NCBI GenBank assembly: GCA_046318595.1
Contig: JBKCTV010000091.1
Coordinates: 124,001 to 188,000 of the forward strand
DNA from: DAITMV01 sp046318595
Lineage (GTDB): Bacteria > Pseudomonadota > Gammaproteobacteria > Burkholderiales > Burkholderiaceae_B
DNA length: 64,000 nt
Reading direction: 5' to 3'
Part shown: piece by piece, positions 34,142 to 42,188 of the stretch
Position numbering within the stretch: position 1 is the stretch's first letter
Layout: every line of letters begins with the position of its first letter
Notes under the pieces: generated by a model
What the model was told of the DNA's origin: nothing
The model's input: the letters and a program-made list of their open reading frames with translations, nothing else
The model's database searches: none
Translations under genes and position numbers: made by a program

Positions 34142-35023
34142 TTAAATATTCAGTTTTCCGATGGCTGATAAGAACGATGTTTGGCCAGATCCGATATCGT
34201 CGCGACTTTCTGAAAGTCGACCAAGTTCGTCCATGGCTTTCTTGCGTTCTTTTTCGTTGCCATTAATCAATAGATCTAATAATGCAAGGATTTTCTCCAT
34301 TGCTGCTATTTGAATTTTCAAAACACTTTCTTCGATGGTGAATCCAGCGCCAACTGCAACGGCCCCTATCGATACGCTATTAGCCGTGACATTGACACTC
34401 TTCACCACATTTGTTTCGGCGGCGACCAACTGTTTATTAAACAGCGCGAGTATACGTTCCAACAGGCTGGCACCGCCTTTGGCGAAGGCAGCGGCACCCA
34501 TGGTCAGCATCACAAGAACAAGATCGATGCCCAGCGTCACCCATTTTGCTACGTCGGCATTGCCGCCACATATTGCCTTGACCGCATCGTTGAAAAAAGA
34601 TTCTTTACCTGTGGCGTCAGCATAAATTTCTCCGGCCAACTGCGCCGCCATGATACCGACGACAATACCCGTCAAAACCGGTCCGCCCACGGGTATGACC
34701 ATCACCGCCACGATAGCGACCGCCATCGCTATTTTGGTAAACAAACCTTTCCAAAACCCTGCATGTTTGGCTTCCAGTTGCTTCTTGATCTGCTCGAAAA
34801 GTTTGTCTATTCGTGCGAGCTCGGCTTTCTGGCTACTCTTTAAAGAGTTTTCCAAAAACTTACCCACCCCCTGCATCAGTTTGCCCAAAAGAAGTTCCAG
34901 CTTTTGGCGCAAGTTCGTATCGTTCCTCAAAATATCTTTAAGGTCGGCACTGTCAGGAATTTGATCCAGTACGTTGCTGAGCACTGGTGAAAAGGGCGGC
35001 GGCGAAGCAACAGACGTGGACAT
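34142..35023 (-). CDS. putative T3SS major translocon protein (SctE, YopB/SseC-like)
   Basis: 293 aa with the layout of pore-forming translocators. An N-terminal amphipathic/coiled-coil region (about 28-90, KQLEAKHAGFWKGLF) is followed by a long hydrophobic hairpin at 97-131 (a GGPVLTGIVVG turn), a second membrane segment at about 161-182, and a C-terminal coiled coil (about 230-275). SctE proteins insert into the host membrane as part of the pore. This one is shorter than YopB or SseC (400-480 aa), lacking an extended N-terminus, and carries no EF-hand-like module. No dedicated chaperone gene is adjacent. Confidence 0.6.
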   Translation of the reverse strand: MSTSVASPPPFSPVLSNVLDQIPDSADLKDILRNDTNLRQKLELLLGKLMQGVGKFLENSLKSSQKAELARIDKLFEQIKKQLEAKHAGFWKGLFTKIAMAVAIVAVMVIPVGGPVLTGIVVGIMAAQLAGEIYADATGKESFFNDAVKAICGGNADVAKWVTLGIDLVLVMLTMGAAAFAKGGASLLERILALFNKQLVAAETNVVKSVNVTANSVSIGAVAVGAGFTIEESVLKIQIAAMEKILALLDLLINGNEKERKKAMDELGRLSESRDDIGSGQTSFLSAIGKLNI

Positions 35024-35060
35024 AATAAAACTCCTTAAGCTATCGAAATGTGCCGAGCAG

Positions 35061-36107
35061 TCAATTCAGATGGCAGTCTTTGAAAGATTCAGAAATAGTT
35101 CTTATCACTGAGACGAGTGAGTTCGTACGTTGTACGCCAGATTCAGAAGCTTCTTGAATTTGGCCCTCCCAAAAAGCCTTCGGGCCTTCATTTGCGCCCA
35201 CGAGCTCCTTTGTAAGACCGTACAACAAGAGTGTGGATTTGCCTGCGGCTTCATTTGCTTTGAGTATGGCACTGAAAGGATCGTTTGTACTGACTGTGGC
35301 TTCTACGGCGCCTCGCATTGATCCAAGCGATGCGAGCATGTCCGCCTCGGCGTTGCGTGTGGCCGAGCCGTGCGCTTTGTCCGCTGTTTCTAACCATAGG
35401 CGTGGTGCGCCGGGTGTACCATATAGCTGCTGATGCCAGAGCTTTATGACTTCGTCGGGATCTGTCGTCGTACCGTTGGACGCACCTTTTGCCCATTCGG
35501 CAATGACTGCTTTTTTATCGGCTGTGCTAAGGCCCGTATTGCTTCCTATCCCCAGGTTAAGGTCGTTCTGCAAGGTACTTAAGGTCTTGAGGTTGGCCTG
35601 CAAATTTTTAGTGTCAGTTTGCACGCCCTTATCGGTCGAATTGGGGTCGCGTTTTGCCAGCTCGGTGACCGTATAGGCTTCTGCCGCACCGATCTTGTGT
35701 GAGAAAGCTTTGGCTTCGGCCGCAGTCATTGTGGCGGCAATAGCAGCAAGCTGGGGGCTGGCGGTCGGGGCAAAAGTCATCAAAAAGCTAAGTTCTTTGG
35801 CGGAAAGGGCCAGCAACTCTTTCTTGCTTATGCGACCGTCCGCAAGAGCTTTTTGCAAGCCATCGCAACTGCCATCGCTGGGAAGCTTGCCAATAAATGC
35901 CTTGGGGTCGGCTATAATCCCGTTTTTTGCCACGTCGGCTGCCAGTGGCGAGTTTTTTGTATTGATTAGTACGCGAACGTCTTCGCTACTCAGGGACGCC
36001 AGCTCTTGCCCCGTGATTTTGCCGTCTTTTAATGCGGCTTTTAAGTCGCTGCTCATCGTGAAGTCAGGTGGTGTGGCTGAAAAATTATAACTAAGGGCTT
36101 GTACCAT
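35061..36107 (-). CDS. secreted-type protein with two EF-hand-like modules
   Basis: 348 aa, no known family recognised. Two N-terminal modules occur 62 residues apart: D28-G-K-I-T-G-Q-E35-L and D90-G-R-I-S-K-K-E97-L, each followed by L-S. They preserve positions 5, 6, 8 and 12 of an EF-hand loop but lack the Asp at positions 1 and 3, so calcium binding is doubtful. The rest is Ala/Thr/Lys-rich and probably helical, with no signal peptide or membrane segment. It stands between two translocator-type genes, suggesting a translocator, tip component or effector. Intergenic gaps are 37-46 bp with good ribosome sites. Confidence 0.55.
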   Translation of the reverse strand: MVQALSYNFSATPPDFTMSSDLKAALKDGKITGQELASLSSEDVRVLINTKNSPLAADVAKNGIIADPKAFIGKLPSDGSCDGLQKALADGRISKKELLALSAKELSFLMTFAPTASPQLAAIAATMTAAEAKAFSHKIGAAEAYTVTELAKRDPNSTDKGVQTDTKNLQANLKTLSTLQNDLNLGIGSNTGLSTADKKAVIAEWAKGASNGTTTDPDEVIKLWHQQLYGTPGAPRLWLETADKAHGSATRNAEADMLASLGSMRGAVEATVSTNDPFSAILKANEAAGKSTLLLYGLTKELVGANEGPKAFWEGQIQEASESGVQRTNSLVSVIRTISESFKDCHLN

Positions 36108-36153
36108 TTTAATTCTCCATCAAAAGTTTTGAAGTGTGGGTTTCTAATTTAAA

Positions 36154-37281
36154 TCAGTTGTATCGTAGGTTTCCCCAGCCGTTAATAAGGTCTTGGTACG
36201 TCTGAATTGTTTTTGGCGATTGCGAGGAGAGCTGAGTAATTTTTGGACTAATTGCATCTTTACTTATATCAAGCGGAAGCGACCTATCCTCTCCTAGGCT
36301 GGTGGAAAAACCGCTATTCAGCGAGCCGACGAGTTTCTCTGTGCTCACCACTAATTCCGACATCTTGTGGCGGTCTTCGACTGAAAGTTTTTCGCCTTTG
36401 CCTAATTTGTCAATAGCTGAATTTGCTGCCTCATATGCCTTACCGAACTCTTCCAGTGCGTCTTTACCAAAAAGTTGCGAAAGGTGATAGCTGCCCACTT
36501 TGACATCAGTGTGAAAATTAGACGCTAGTTGCAAGAAAAACTGCAAGTCCTCTGTGTTGTCGATGTGAGCCTTGTCTTTGTCTTGGTTGTTGGTAAACAG
36601 CCCTTTTACAGACTCCAGCCTGGGCGCTACTGCCGTTTGAAAATCAAGCATAAGCCCCCAAAACTGTTGCATATTCTTGACCATTTCCAACTTGCCGCCC
36701 ATGATCGCAAACAATAAACCGACAAGCGTCGCGCCTTTGCCATATGTTGCTACTAGACTGTCGTAATTCTTTTTTATAAGCGTCGCCGTTTTCGCGTTGA
36801 AGTCTACGCCAGCCGCGTCGCCGCCAAACGAAAACGCATTGAGTGCTTTGGATGTCGATGTGTCGGTAGGGACGGCACGCCCGACATTTCCCATGTTGAA
36901 GGTTATCTTGGGCAGGTCACTAGCACTGTATTTTTTATTCGAGTCGGTCTTTCCCAAGGCGGCCGAGGTGATATCTTTACCTTGATCGTCGGTTATTTTC
37001 TGTATTTTCCATTTGCCGTCGGTACACTCGTAAAAAGTAACCTGATACCATTTACTGTTTTTTTTATCGTATTGCATGACCGAAACGGTCGGCGTGCTGT
37101 TCGGAGTACCACCGCCATTGGTGGCGACTTTTTGCGCTTCCGGATCGATAATGCCAGCGGCATGCCCTCCGACGATGTCATTGCCTGGGTCGCCGTCATT
37201 GTTGCGATCTGAGATGGTCCTCTCAAGGCCTGGCGGTGGTGTACGAGGGACTTCTGCGATGTGTGTAGCCATTGTAGACAC
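36154..37281 (-). CDS. secreted-type T3SS-linked protein, possibly a filament/tip (SctA-like) subunit
   Basis: 375 aa, not confidently recognised. The Asp/Asn-rich N-terminus contains D25-R-N-N-D-G-D, matching the first half of an EF-hand loop without the closing Glu. Residues about 60-110 look beta-rich. A hydrophobic helix follows (LVGLLFAIMGG, about 188-198), then helices and an extended C-terminus ending LINGWGNLRYN. The hydrophobic helix followed by a Met/Gln-rich helix and the C-terminal Trp-Gly segment faintly recall the SseB/EspA filament proteins; this is a weak resemblance. No signal peptide, fitting type III export. Confidence 0.45.
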   Translation of the reverse strand: MSTMATHIAEVPRTPPPGLERTISDRNNDGDPGNDIVGGHAAGIIDPEAQKVATNGGGTPNSTPTVSVMQYDKKNSKWYQVTFYECTDGKWKIQKITDDQGKDITSAALGKTDSNKKYSASDLPKITFNMGNVGRAVPTDTSTSKALNAFSFGGDAAGVDFNAKTATLIKKNYDSLVATYGKGATLVGLLFAIMGGKLEMVKNMQQFWGLMLDFQTAVAPRLESVKGLFTNNQDKDKAHIDNTEDLQFFLQLASNFHTDVKVGSYHLSQLFGKDALEEFGKAYEAANSAIDKLGKGEKLSVEDRHKMSELVVSTEKLVGSLNSGFSTSLGEDRSLPLDISKDAISPKITQLSSQSPKTIQTYQDLINGWGNLRYN

Positions 37282-37324
37282 CTTGTAAAATAGTAACCGT
37301 CTGTATGTAAGGGTGTTTTTTGTT

Positions 37325-37383
37325 TCGTTCGTGCTGAATAGTGAAAGAACGAGCCTACAGCCTTTTCTAAAAAAGACTGTAGG
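37325..37383. other. twin hairpins between two T3SS-linked genes
   Basis: Hairpin A has arms TCGTTC (37325-37330) and GAACGA (37347-37352). Hairpin B has arms starting CCTACAG (37354-37360) and ending CTGTAGG (37377-37383), extended by T/A pairs to about 13 bp with one mismatch. No T-run follows on the minus strand. Candidate mRNA processing or stability element between the 157-aa and 375-aa protein genes. Confidence 0.5.
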
Positions 37384-37397
37384 TGCTTAATAAAAAA

Positions 37398-37871
37398 TTA
37401 GATACTAACACCGCCGACTGACTGGTTTATTGTTTTGGACGCGCTCACTATACTTGAGATGGCAGCCGCTAACCTGTTCATCTCCACACCTATCTGCATA
37501 ATTCTACTGGGTGACGTGTCTGGACCAATCTGTTTTGACAGTGCAATCATTCTGTTCTGAAGTGCTTCTATGTTAGCACCTGCTGCTCCTGAGATATTAT
37601 ACTTAGGAGGTGGCTTCAGCTCTTTGCTATCCCTACGAGCGGCATACTCTTTCAGCAGTGCATTTCTATCTTTGTCTGTAACACCGCTCTTGGTTGCGGA
37701 ATCAGCCAGCCATTTCATATATTTTTGTTGGTCACTATAGCTCATGTTTTTAAATTCTGTATCATTAATTAGGCCATCCTTAGCAACCCCTTTTGCTAGG
37801 CCGAGTTTTCTAAGTGATTCATCTAAACCAAGACTTATTGCGCTAAAAGTTGTTGGACTTATAGTTGTCAT
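37398..37871 (-). CDS. small secreted-type protein with one EF-hand-like module
   Basis: 157 aa, no known family recognised. One module, D32-G-L-I-N-D-T-E39-F followed by M43-S44, is shared with the neighbouring proteins. A Pro-rich linker near 85-90 leads to a C-terminal helical half (about 100-150) with heptad-like hydrophobics ending SKTINQSVGGVSI, reminiscent of polymerising T3SS subunits but not assignable. No signal peptide. Follows the 346-aa repeat protein by 21 bp. AT-rich relative to housekeeping genes. Confidence 0.5.
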   Translation of the reverse strand: MTTISPTTFSAISLGLDESLRKLGLAKGVAKDGLINDTEFKNMSYSDQQKYMKWLADSATKSGVTDKDRNALLKEYAARRDSKELKPPPKYNISGAAGANIEALQNRMIALSKQIGPDTSPSRIMQIGVEMNRLAAAISSIVSASKTINQSVGGVSI

Positions 37872-37892
37872 GATATTCTTCCTTTAAAAGTG

Positions 37893-38933
37893 TTAATTTT
37901 CGTTTGCTTTGTTGATCCAGCCCATAACCATAGAGACTATGGTGTCGCGCATTGCTTTTTTGGCTGATGCGTTAGCGTCGCTGGCCTCTAATTTTTTCTT
38001 AGCTGCCGTTGCCGTAGCGTCAGCCGCTTCTATTTCTGCCTTCCATTTTGCTACATTCCCTTGATTAGTTGCTTCATCTTTGTAAACCTCTCCTTGTTTT
38101 TTAGTTAAATTGGCATTTTCTTTTAATAAGCCTCGCTGCTCAGCCTGTTTGCCAGCGATAAGTTCGTCAATCTTTGTCTTCCTTGCTGGGGTGGCAGTTT
38201 TTCTCTCTGCTTGCAAGGCTTTTATTTCTTTACCCAGTTCGTTATACTCGGCGGTATTGTTTTTTATTTTTTCGCCAAGCGATTTATACTCTTTTTTATA
38301 TTCTGAGATTTGTCTTTCCGCTTCTTTTATTTTCGGTTCATTGGTGGCTTTAACGCCACTGGCATAACCACTGAGCTTGGTGTTAAGTGCTGACAGCGCA
38401 GCGCTCGGCAAAGTTATGGCATTTTTAGAAATATATTCCGAAAATTCTAGCGCGTTACTACTTGACATGCCATTAATTTCTCTTGCAATCGCAAGGTCTA
38501 CGTCGGCAGGTAAGCTAATATTTTTATCCTTGCTGTATTTTAGTAAAGCTTTCAGCTCCGCCGTGGACATCTTGCTGACTTCCTCGGCCGTGATTTTGCC
38601 GTCACTGGTATACGCACTGCCTACCCCTTTGATCGATTTTGCTGCGTCAGGCAGTGTGAAATCGATGACTCCGCCGTTATTTTTCGAAAAACTCAGATAG
38701 TTTTTGAAGTCGGCGTCGGACATCCCTGTAATTTTTTTGGCCATCGCATCGGCTACAGTGCTATCACTGGATGGGTTGATGCCGTTTGTATGGCAATGTT
38801 TCAAAAAACTGGTAAATTCGTTGACGCTCATCTTTGCTATTTCATCTGCCGTGATCAGCTTATCGTCGGTGTAGCCCGCACCGACCCCTGTAATGCTTCC
38901 GCTAATTTGAATTCCCGTTATCGCTGTCGCCAT
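37893..38933 (-). CDS. T3SS-linked protein with duplicated EF-hand-like domain and coiled coil
   Basis: 346 aa, no known family recognised. Residues about 16-98 and 103-188 are a tandem duplication offset by 85-87 residues. Repeat 1 has Y21-T-D-D-K-L-I-T-A-D-E31 then K-M-S; repeat 2 has Y108-T-S-D-G-K-I-T-A-E-E118 then K-M-S. Each repeat has a second half around I-x-G-M-S. A long coiled coil (about 200-325) rich in Glu/Lys/Ala follows, ending in a short amphipathic helix (TIVSMVMGWINK). First of the six secreted-type genes after sctC, preceded by a long hairpin overlapping its ribosome site. Confidence 0.55.
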   Translation of the reverse strand: MATAITGIQISGSITGVGAGYTDDKLITADEIAKMSVNEFTSFLKHCHTNGINPSSDSTVADAMAKKITGMSDADFKNYLSFSKNNGGVIDFTLPDAAKSIKGVGSAYTSDGKITAEEVSKMSTAELKALLKYSKDKNISLPADVDLAIAREINGMSSSNALEFSEYISKNAITLPSAALSALNTKLSGYASGVKATNEPKIKEAERQISEYKKEYKSLGEKIKNNTAEYNELGKEIKALQAERKTATPARKTKIDELIAGKQAEQRGLLKENANLTKKQGEVYKDEATNQGNVAKWKAEIEAADATATAAKKKLEASDANASAKKAMRDTIVSMVMGWINKANEN

Positions 38934-38942
38934 GGTAAAGCC

Positions 38943-39005
38943 ACTTTCTTTGAAAGATAAAATCCGCTGCTCTTATATCTTTGTGGCAGCAGACTCAAAG
39001 AAAGT
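38943..39005 (-). promoter_or_regulatory. long leader hairpin before the secreted-protein genes
   Basis: Perfect 11-bp arms ACTTTCTTTGA (38943-38953) and TCAAAGAAAGT (38995-39005) enclose a second stem GCTGC/GCAGC (38966-38970, 38986-38990). On the minus-strand mRNA the 3' arm contains AAAGAAAG about 10 nt before the start codon at 38933, so folding could hide the ribosome site. No classic terminator T-run on that strand. The remaining gap up to sctC (39006-39101) shows no gene. Confidence 0.55.
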
Positions 39006-39101
39006 TTCTTTTTTTATCAAATTTTTTAAGGTTAGCTGTTTCGGGTTGCAATAATTTGTTGTCGGTACATCACGATGCCGCTATCGGCGGTGCAAGCACT
39101 G

Positions 39102-40835
39102 TCAATTCTTGAACCCTCCGAGAGTTCGGCTGAGTGTGAAAAGCCCTGGTTTTTGAGCGACAGGCTGCGCCAGCGGCGCGGTGCGTGGCGCCTCTACGGT
39201 GGCTGGCGAAAGCGTTTGCGGCCCTTGCATTTTTATGATTCGCGGTGTGATCAAAAACAGCCGGGTGATTTTTTGCGAACTGCTTTTGCGTGTCTGAAAT
39301 AGCCCGCCGACGTAAGGGATTGCACTCAGGCCGGGTACTTTGTAGAGCGTGTCGTCTTCTGCGTCTCGGTTATAGCCGCCAATCAAAATCGATTGATTTT
39401 CCCGGATACTGGCTTGCGTGCTGATGGCGCTCTTTTGTACCGTCGGTAGGGTTAGCCCTGCCCGGTCTTTGAGGTTGCCATCCTCGATGTCGACCTGCAG
39501 TTGGATCTCGCTGCTACCTCCCACGTCCACGATCCGTGGCGACACCCGCAGTAGGCTGCCGGCGGTGACGGGAACGACATTCGCCACCCGCTCGCCGCTG
39601 ACCTGCGTGTAAAAAGTCTGGCTCAAATCGAGCACGGCGCTCAGGTTATCCAAAGTCAACACGGTCGGCTTGGCAAGCACTTTGGCGCTATTGTCGGCGA
39701 TCAATGCCAGCAATGTCGCATTGAAGCCCGCTCGATCGCTAACGATCGCTGTCGACTCGCCGCCCTGGAAGCTGTAGTTCACTTTGCCGACCGTCAGGTT
39801 CCACTGCGCACCCAATTGGTCGATTTTATTTTGATCGATGTCGATCAGGGTCGCTTCTATTTCCACCATCGCGAGCGGTGCATCGAGCTGATCGATCAAG
39901 GCTTTGTACTGCTGATATTTGGTCGAACGGTCACGGATGATGATCGAATTGGTGCGTGGATCGGCCTGGACGCCGGTGAGCACCGTGCCGGCTCGTCGGC
40001 CTGGGTCGGCCGCCTCGCCCGTTCGGCTGTTTGATCCGTCGGCGGCGCTGCTTGTATTGTTGTTTGGGTCGTTGGCCGATACGCCATCCGGAAGCGGCAC
40101 AATCGAGCCCGGCAACGGAGTCAGCCCCGCCAGTACCGTTTTAGGGGGCTGTGTGATGTGCTGATTTCCCCTGGCGTTGCCCGACAAAATGTTTCTTAGG
40201 ACTGTTGCCACCCCGGGGGTTATCACGGACTTGTCGCGCAACGTAATGACCCGGTCTTCCACGGATGCATATCGTAACTTGAAAAACATCAGGTCGGTGT
40301 CGTTCGATAAACGCTCGGCTTTGAACGCAGCCGAAACGAGCTGCACATAGCTTTTAGGTGCTGTTATCAGCAAAGCCTCGTGATCGGGCTGCTCTAAAAC
40401 TTTAAATTTGGGGTTCAATAACCCGGCTGTGGCTAACTCTTCCCGAATATTACCGCTCGGGCGTGCACCGACTGCGATACGTTCCGTTACCCAATCGCCA
40501 GGCCGGTATAAGTATAATTTGCCGCCGTGAACGTACCAGTCGAATGAATAAGTTCTTCCCAGTTCATTCAAAACCTCGGCCAAGGAGTTTCCGGCAAACT
40601 TGCCGGAAACCTTGACTTTCGACAGGTTGCTGTCCACGACATTCAGGCCGAAGCTACCCGCGATATTTTGGATCACGGTAAGCGGTGCTTCGCGGTTGGC
40701 GATGTAAGCGAATGGCTGGTTTTGATCCGCAGCATGTGCTGCCGTTCCTACGGTAATGCATGCCGCCAGAAAAATGTTTGACCAGCCCGAAGGGCGGCGA
40801 CGATGCGCCTGAAGGTCACGCTGTCTGGCTTTCAT
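39102..40835 (-). CDS. sctC: T3SS outer-membrane secretin SctC
   Basis: Forms the outer-membrane ring of the injectisome, 577 aa. An N-terminal signal peptide (IFLAACITVGTAAHA, about 21-36) directs it to the periplasm. N0/N1/N3 ring-building domains occupy about 40-330, with an Asn/Asp/Ser-rich insertion near 265-285. The secretin C-domain follows (about 345-540), recognised by VEIEATLIDIDQ, LAKPTVLTLDN and IRENQSILIGGYNRD. Overlaps the upstream chaperone-like gene by 4 bp. No pilotin gene recognised nearby. Confidence 0.93.
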   Translation of the reverse strand: MKARQRDLQAHRRRPSGWSNIFLAACITVGTAAHAADQNQPFAYIANREAPLTVIQNIAGSFGLNVVDSNLSKVKVSGKFAGNSLAEVLNELGRTYSFDWYVHGGKLYLYRPGDWVTERIAVGARPSGNIREELATAGLLNPKFKVLEQPDHEALLITAPKSYVQLVSAAFKAERLSNDTDLMFFKLRYASVEDRVITLRDKSVITPGVATVLRNILSGNARGNQHITQPPKTVLAGLTPLPGSIVPLPDGVSANDPNNNTSSAADGSNSRTGEAADPGRRAGTVLTGVQADPRTNSIIIRDRSTKYQQYKALIDQLDAPLAMVEIEATLIDIDQNKIDQLGAQWNLTVGKVNYSFQGGESTAIVSDRAGFNATLLALIADNSAKVLAKPTVLTLDNLSAVLDLSQTFYTQVSGERVANVVPVTAGSLLRVSPRIVDVGGSSEIQLQVDIEDGNLKDRAGLTLPTVQKSAISTQASIRENQSILIGGYNRDAEDDTLYKVPGLSAIPYVGGLFQTRKSSSQKITRLFLITPRIIKMQGPQTLSPATVEAPRTAPLAQPVAQKPGLFTLSRTLGGFKN

Positions 40836-41269
40836 CGGGTTTCCAATTGTTCGAGTAAGCTATTCAGTGCTGATACGCCAGCGGCCAGCTCGGCGATGAC
40901 GACTTTGCTGCCACGGGTTTGATGAATAGAGCCGATGCTTAGTAGACCAAACTTTTTCTGTTTGATGCATAGCTGATAATGATGATCGATGACGTTCGTG
41001 TCTTTCAAGTGCCGTACACAGATGAGCAAACTGTTCAGCTTGGCAGCGGGCATCTCCGTGGACAGCGAGGGGTGGGCGATTTCACCGAACAAAAACAAAG
41101 ACCCTTCTGGGGTGACTTCGATCAGAACGCGATCATCGTCGTTAAACTCCAGCCAAAACTCGCCCAGCACATGGTAGCTGGGCGCATCCATCGGCTCGAT
41201 GCCCAAGGCTCGCAGCCACTGTGCAAAACGGGCTGGCGTTTGCGCCAGTTGAACATCGCTGTCATCCAT
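40832..41269 (-). CDS. probable T3SS class I chaperone-like protein
   Basis: 145 aa, acidic, alpha/beta pattern consistent with the CesT/SycE chaperone fold. An N-terminal helix (FAQWLRALGI) is followed by strands VLGEFWLEF, RVLIEVTPEG and SLFLFGEI, then a helix and a C-terminal helix (VSALNSLLEQLE). No clear sequence match is remembered, so the role is inferred from size, fold pattern and location between the needle gene (directly adjoining) and sctC (4-bp overlap). A pilotin is unlikely because there is no signal peptide. Confidence 0.5.
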   Translation of the reverse strand: MDDSDVQLAQTPARFAQWLRALGIEPMDAPSYHVLGEFWLEFNDDDRVLIEVTPEGSLFLFGEIAHPSLSTEMPAAKLNSLLICVRHLKDTNVIDHHYQLCIKQKKFGLLSIGSIHQTRGSKVVIAELAAGVSALNSLLEQLETR

Positions 41270-41506
41270 TTAGCCGCCTTTTTGGACGACGCTTTTTAGG
41301 GTATCGGACAATTCTTTGATTAGGTTTTGCGTCGAATTGACCGTGCATGACCAGACGGCGACCGAGTAACCCAATTTCATGACTTGTCCGAGATCGTCAC
41401 CGAAGTTTGGGTCGCTCAGCGTGTCCTTGATGCTGCTTTCGCGGCTATTGACCAGCTTGCCCATTGAGCTGGTGATGTTCTCGAAGTCGATACTGCTCTT
41501 TATCAT
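41270..41506 (-). CDS. sctF: T3SS needle subunit SctF
   Basis: 78-aa protein of the PrgI/YscF/SsaG type that polymerises into the needle. Helix-loop-helix pattern with DP near 32, a central helix (LGYSVAVWSCTVNSTQNLIKEL) and a C-terminal helix ending DTLKSVVQK, typical of needle subunits. The usual PxxP loop between helices is replaced by DPNFGDD. The unusual Trp-Ser-Cys in the middle helix is worth noting. Directly abuts the chaperone-like gene. Confidence 0.82.
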   Translation of the reverse strand: MIKSSIDFENITSSMGKLVNSRESSIKDTLSDPNFGDDLGQVMKLGYSVAVWSCTVNSTQNLIKELSDTLKSVVQKGG

Positions 41507-41582
41507 GATTTTCCCTTTTTAATTTGAAACAGCATGTCCCTAATTCTTAGTGAACCTTTTTTGATCGATAGTTCAACGTTTG

Positions 41583-42188
41583 TCAGGTTTCTCGAAGGCT
41601 ACCCATGATTGCCTCGAACAACGTCTGAAAACGGCACTCGATGCGGGCGCCTGCGCTGGTCTCCAGCGCCGCGTCGGCGGCATCCAGGCTGCTATCTTCG
41701 GCAATCGTTATGTGCAGTGTGCTGATTTTATGCAGTGCTGCCAATCGTTCTAATAGGGTGCTTCCTTCGGCGGTTTGTCCTGTGCCGACGTACAGCTTCA
41801 ACGGCACGCCCATGACGATTTGCGGCACTACGTTTGCCAGGGTGACGCTCAAGCGCTTTTGCACCGTCAAGGGAATCAGCATTTTTTCGAGAGCCGCCCG
41901 ACAGACTTTTGATGCCATCGTCGTGATCTGCTCACGCGTGGTTTCGACCCAGGCCGCCAACTCTTCGATCGTTGCTTGAATATGCTCGGTCTGTTCCTGA
42001 ACGGCTTCGTTACGAAAATTGGCTTGGTTGCTTAAAGCTTCCTGGTGGGCGGCCTCTATTATACGGGCCGCTTCTGCATGTGCTGCGGCGATGATATCGT
42101 CTGCTTGCCGGCTGGCATTGATTGCCGAGGCCGGAATGATGGGCCCGACCGGCTGGATATGGTCGGGGCACGCCAGTCTTTTCAACAT
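41583..42188 (-). CDS. sctL: T3SS stator protein SctL
   Basis: Peripheral stalk linking the SctN ATPase to the C-ring (FliH/YscL/HrpE family), 201 aa from the ATG at 42188, which overlaps sctK by 7 bp; a longer frame starting inside sctK is rejected. An Ala/Glu-rich coiled coil (about 20-85, with repeated AA-x2-EAA patterns) precedes a C-terminal V-ATPase-E-like domain (about 95-200). Followed by sctF. Confidence 0.82.
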   Translation of the reverse strand: MLKRLACPDHIQPVGPIIPASAINASRQADDIIAAAHAEAARIIEAAHQEALSNQANFRNEAVQEQTEHIQATIEELAAWVETTREQITTMASKVCRAALEKMLIPLTVQKRLSVTLANVVPQIVMGVPLKLYVGTGQTAEGSTLLERLAALHKISTLHITIAEDSSLDAADAALETSAGARIECRFQTLFEAIMGSLRET

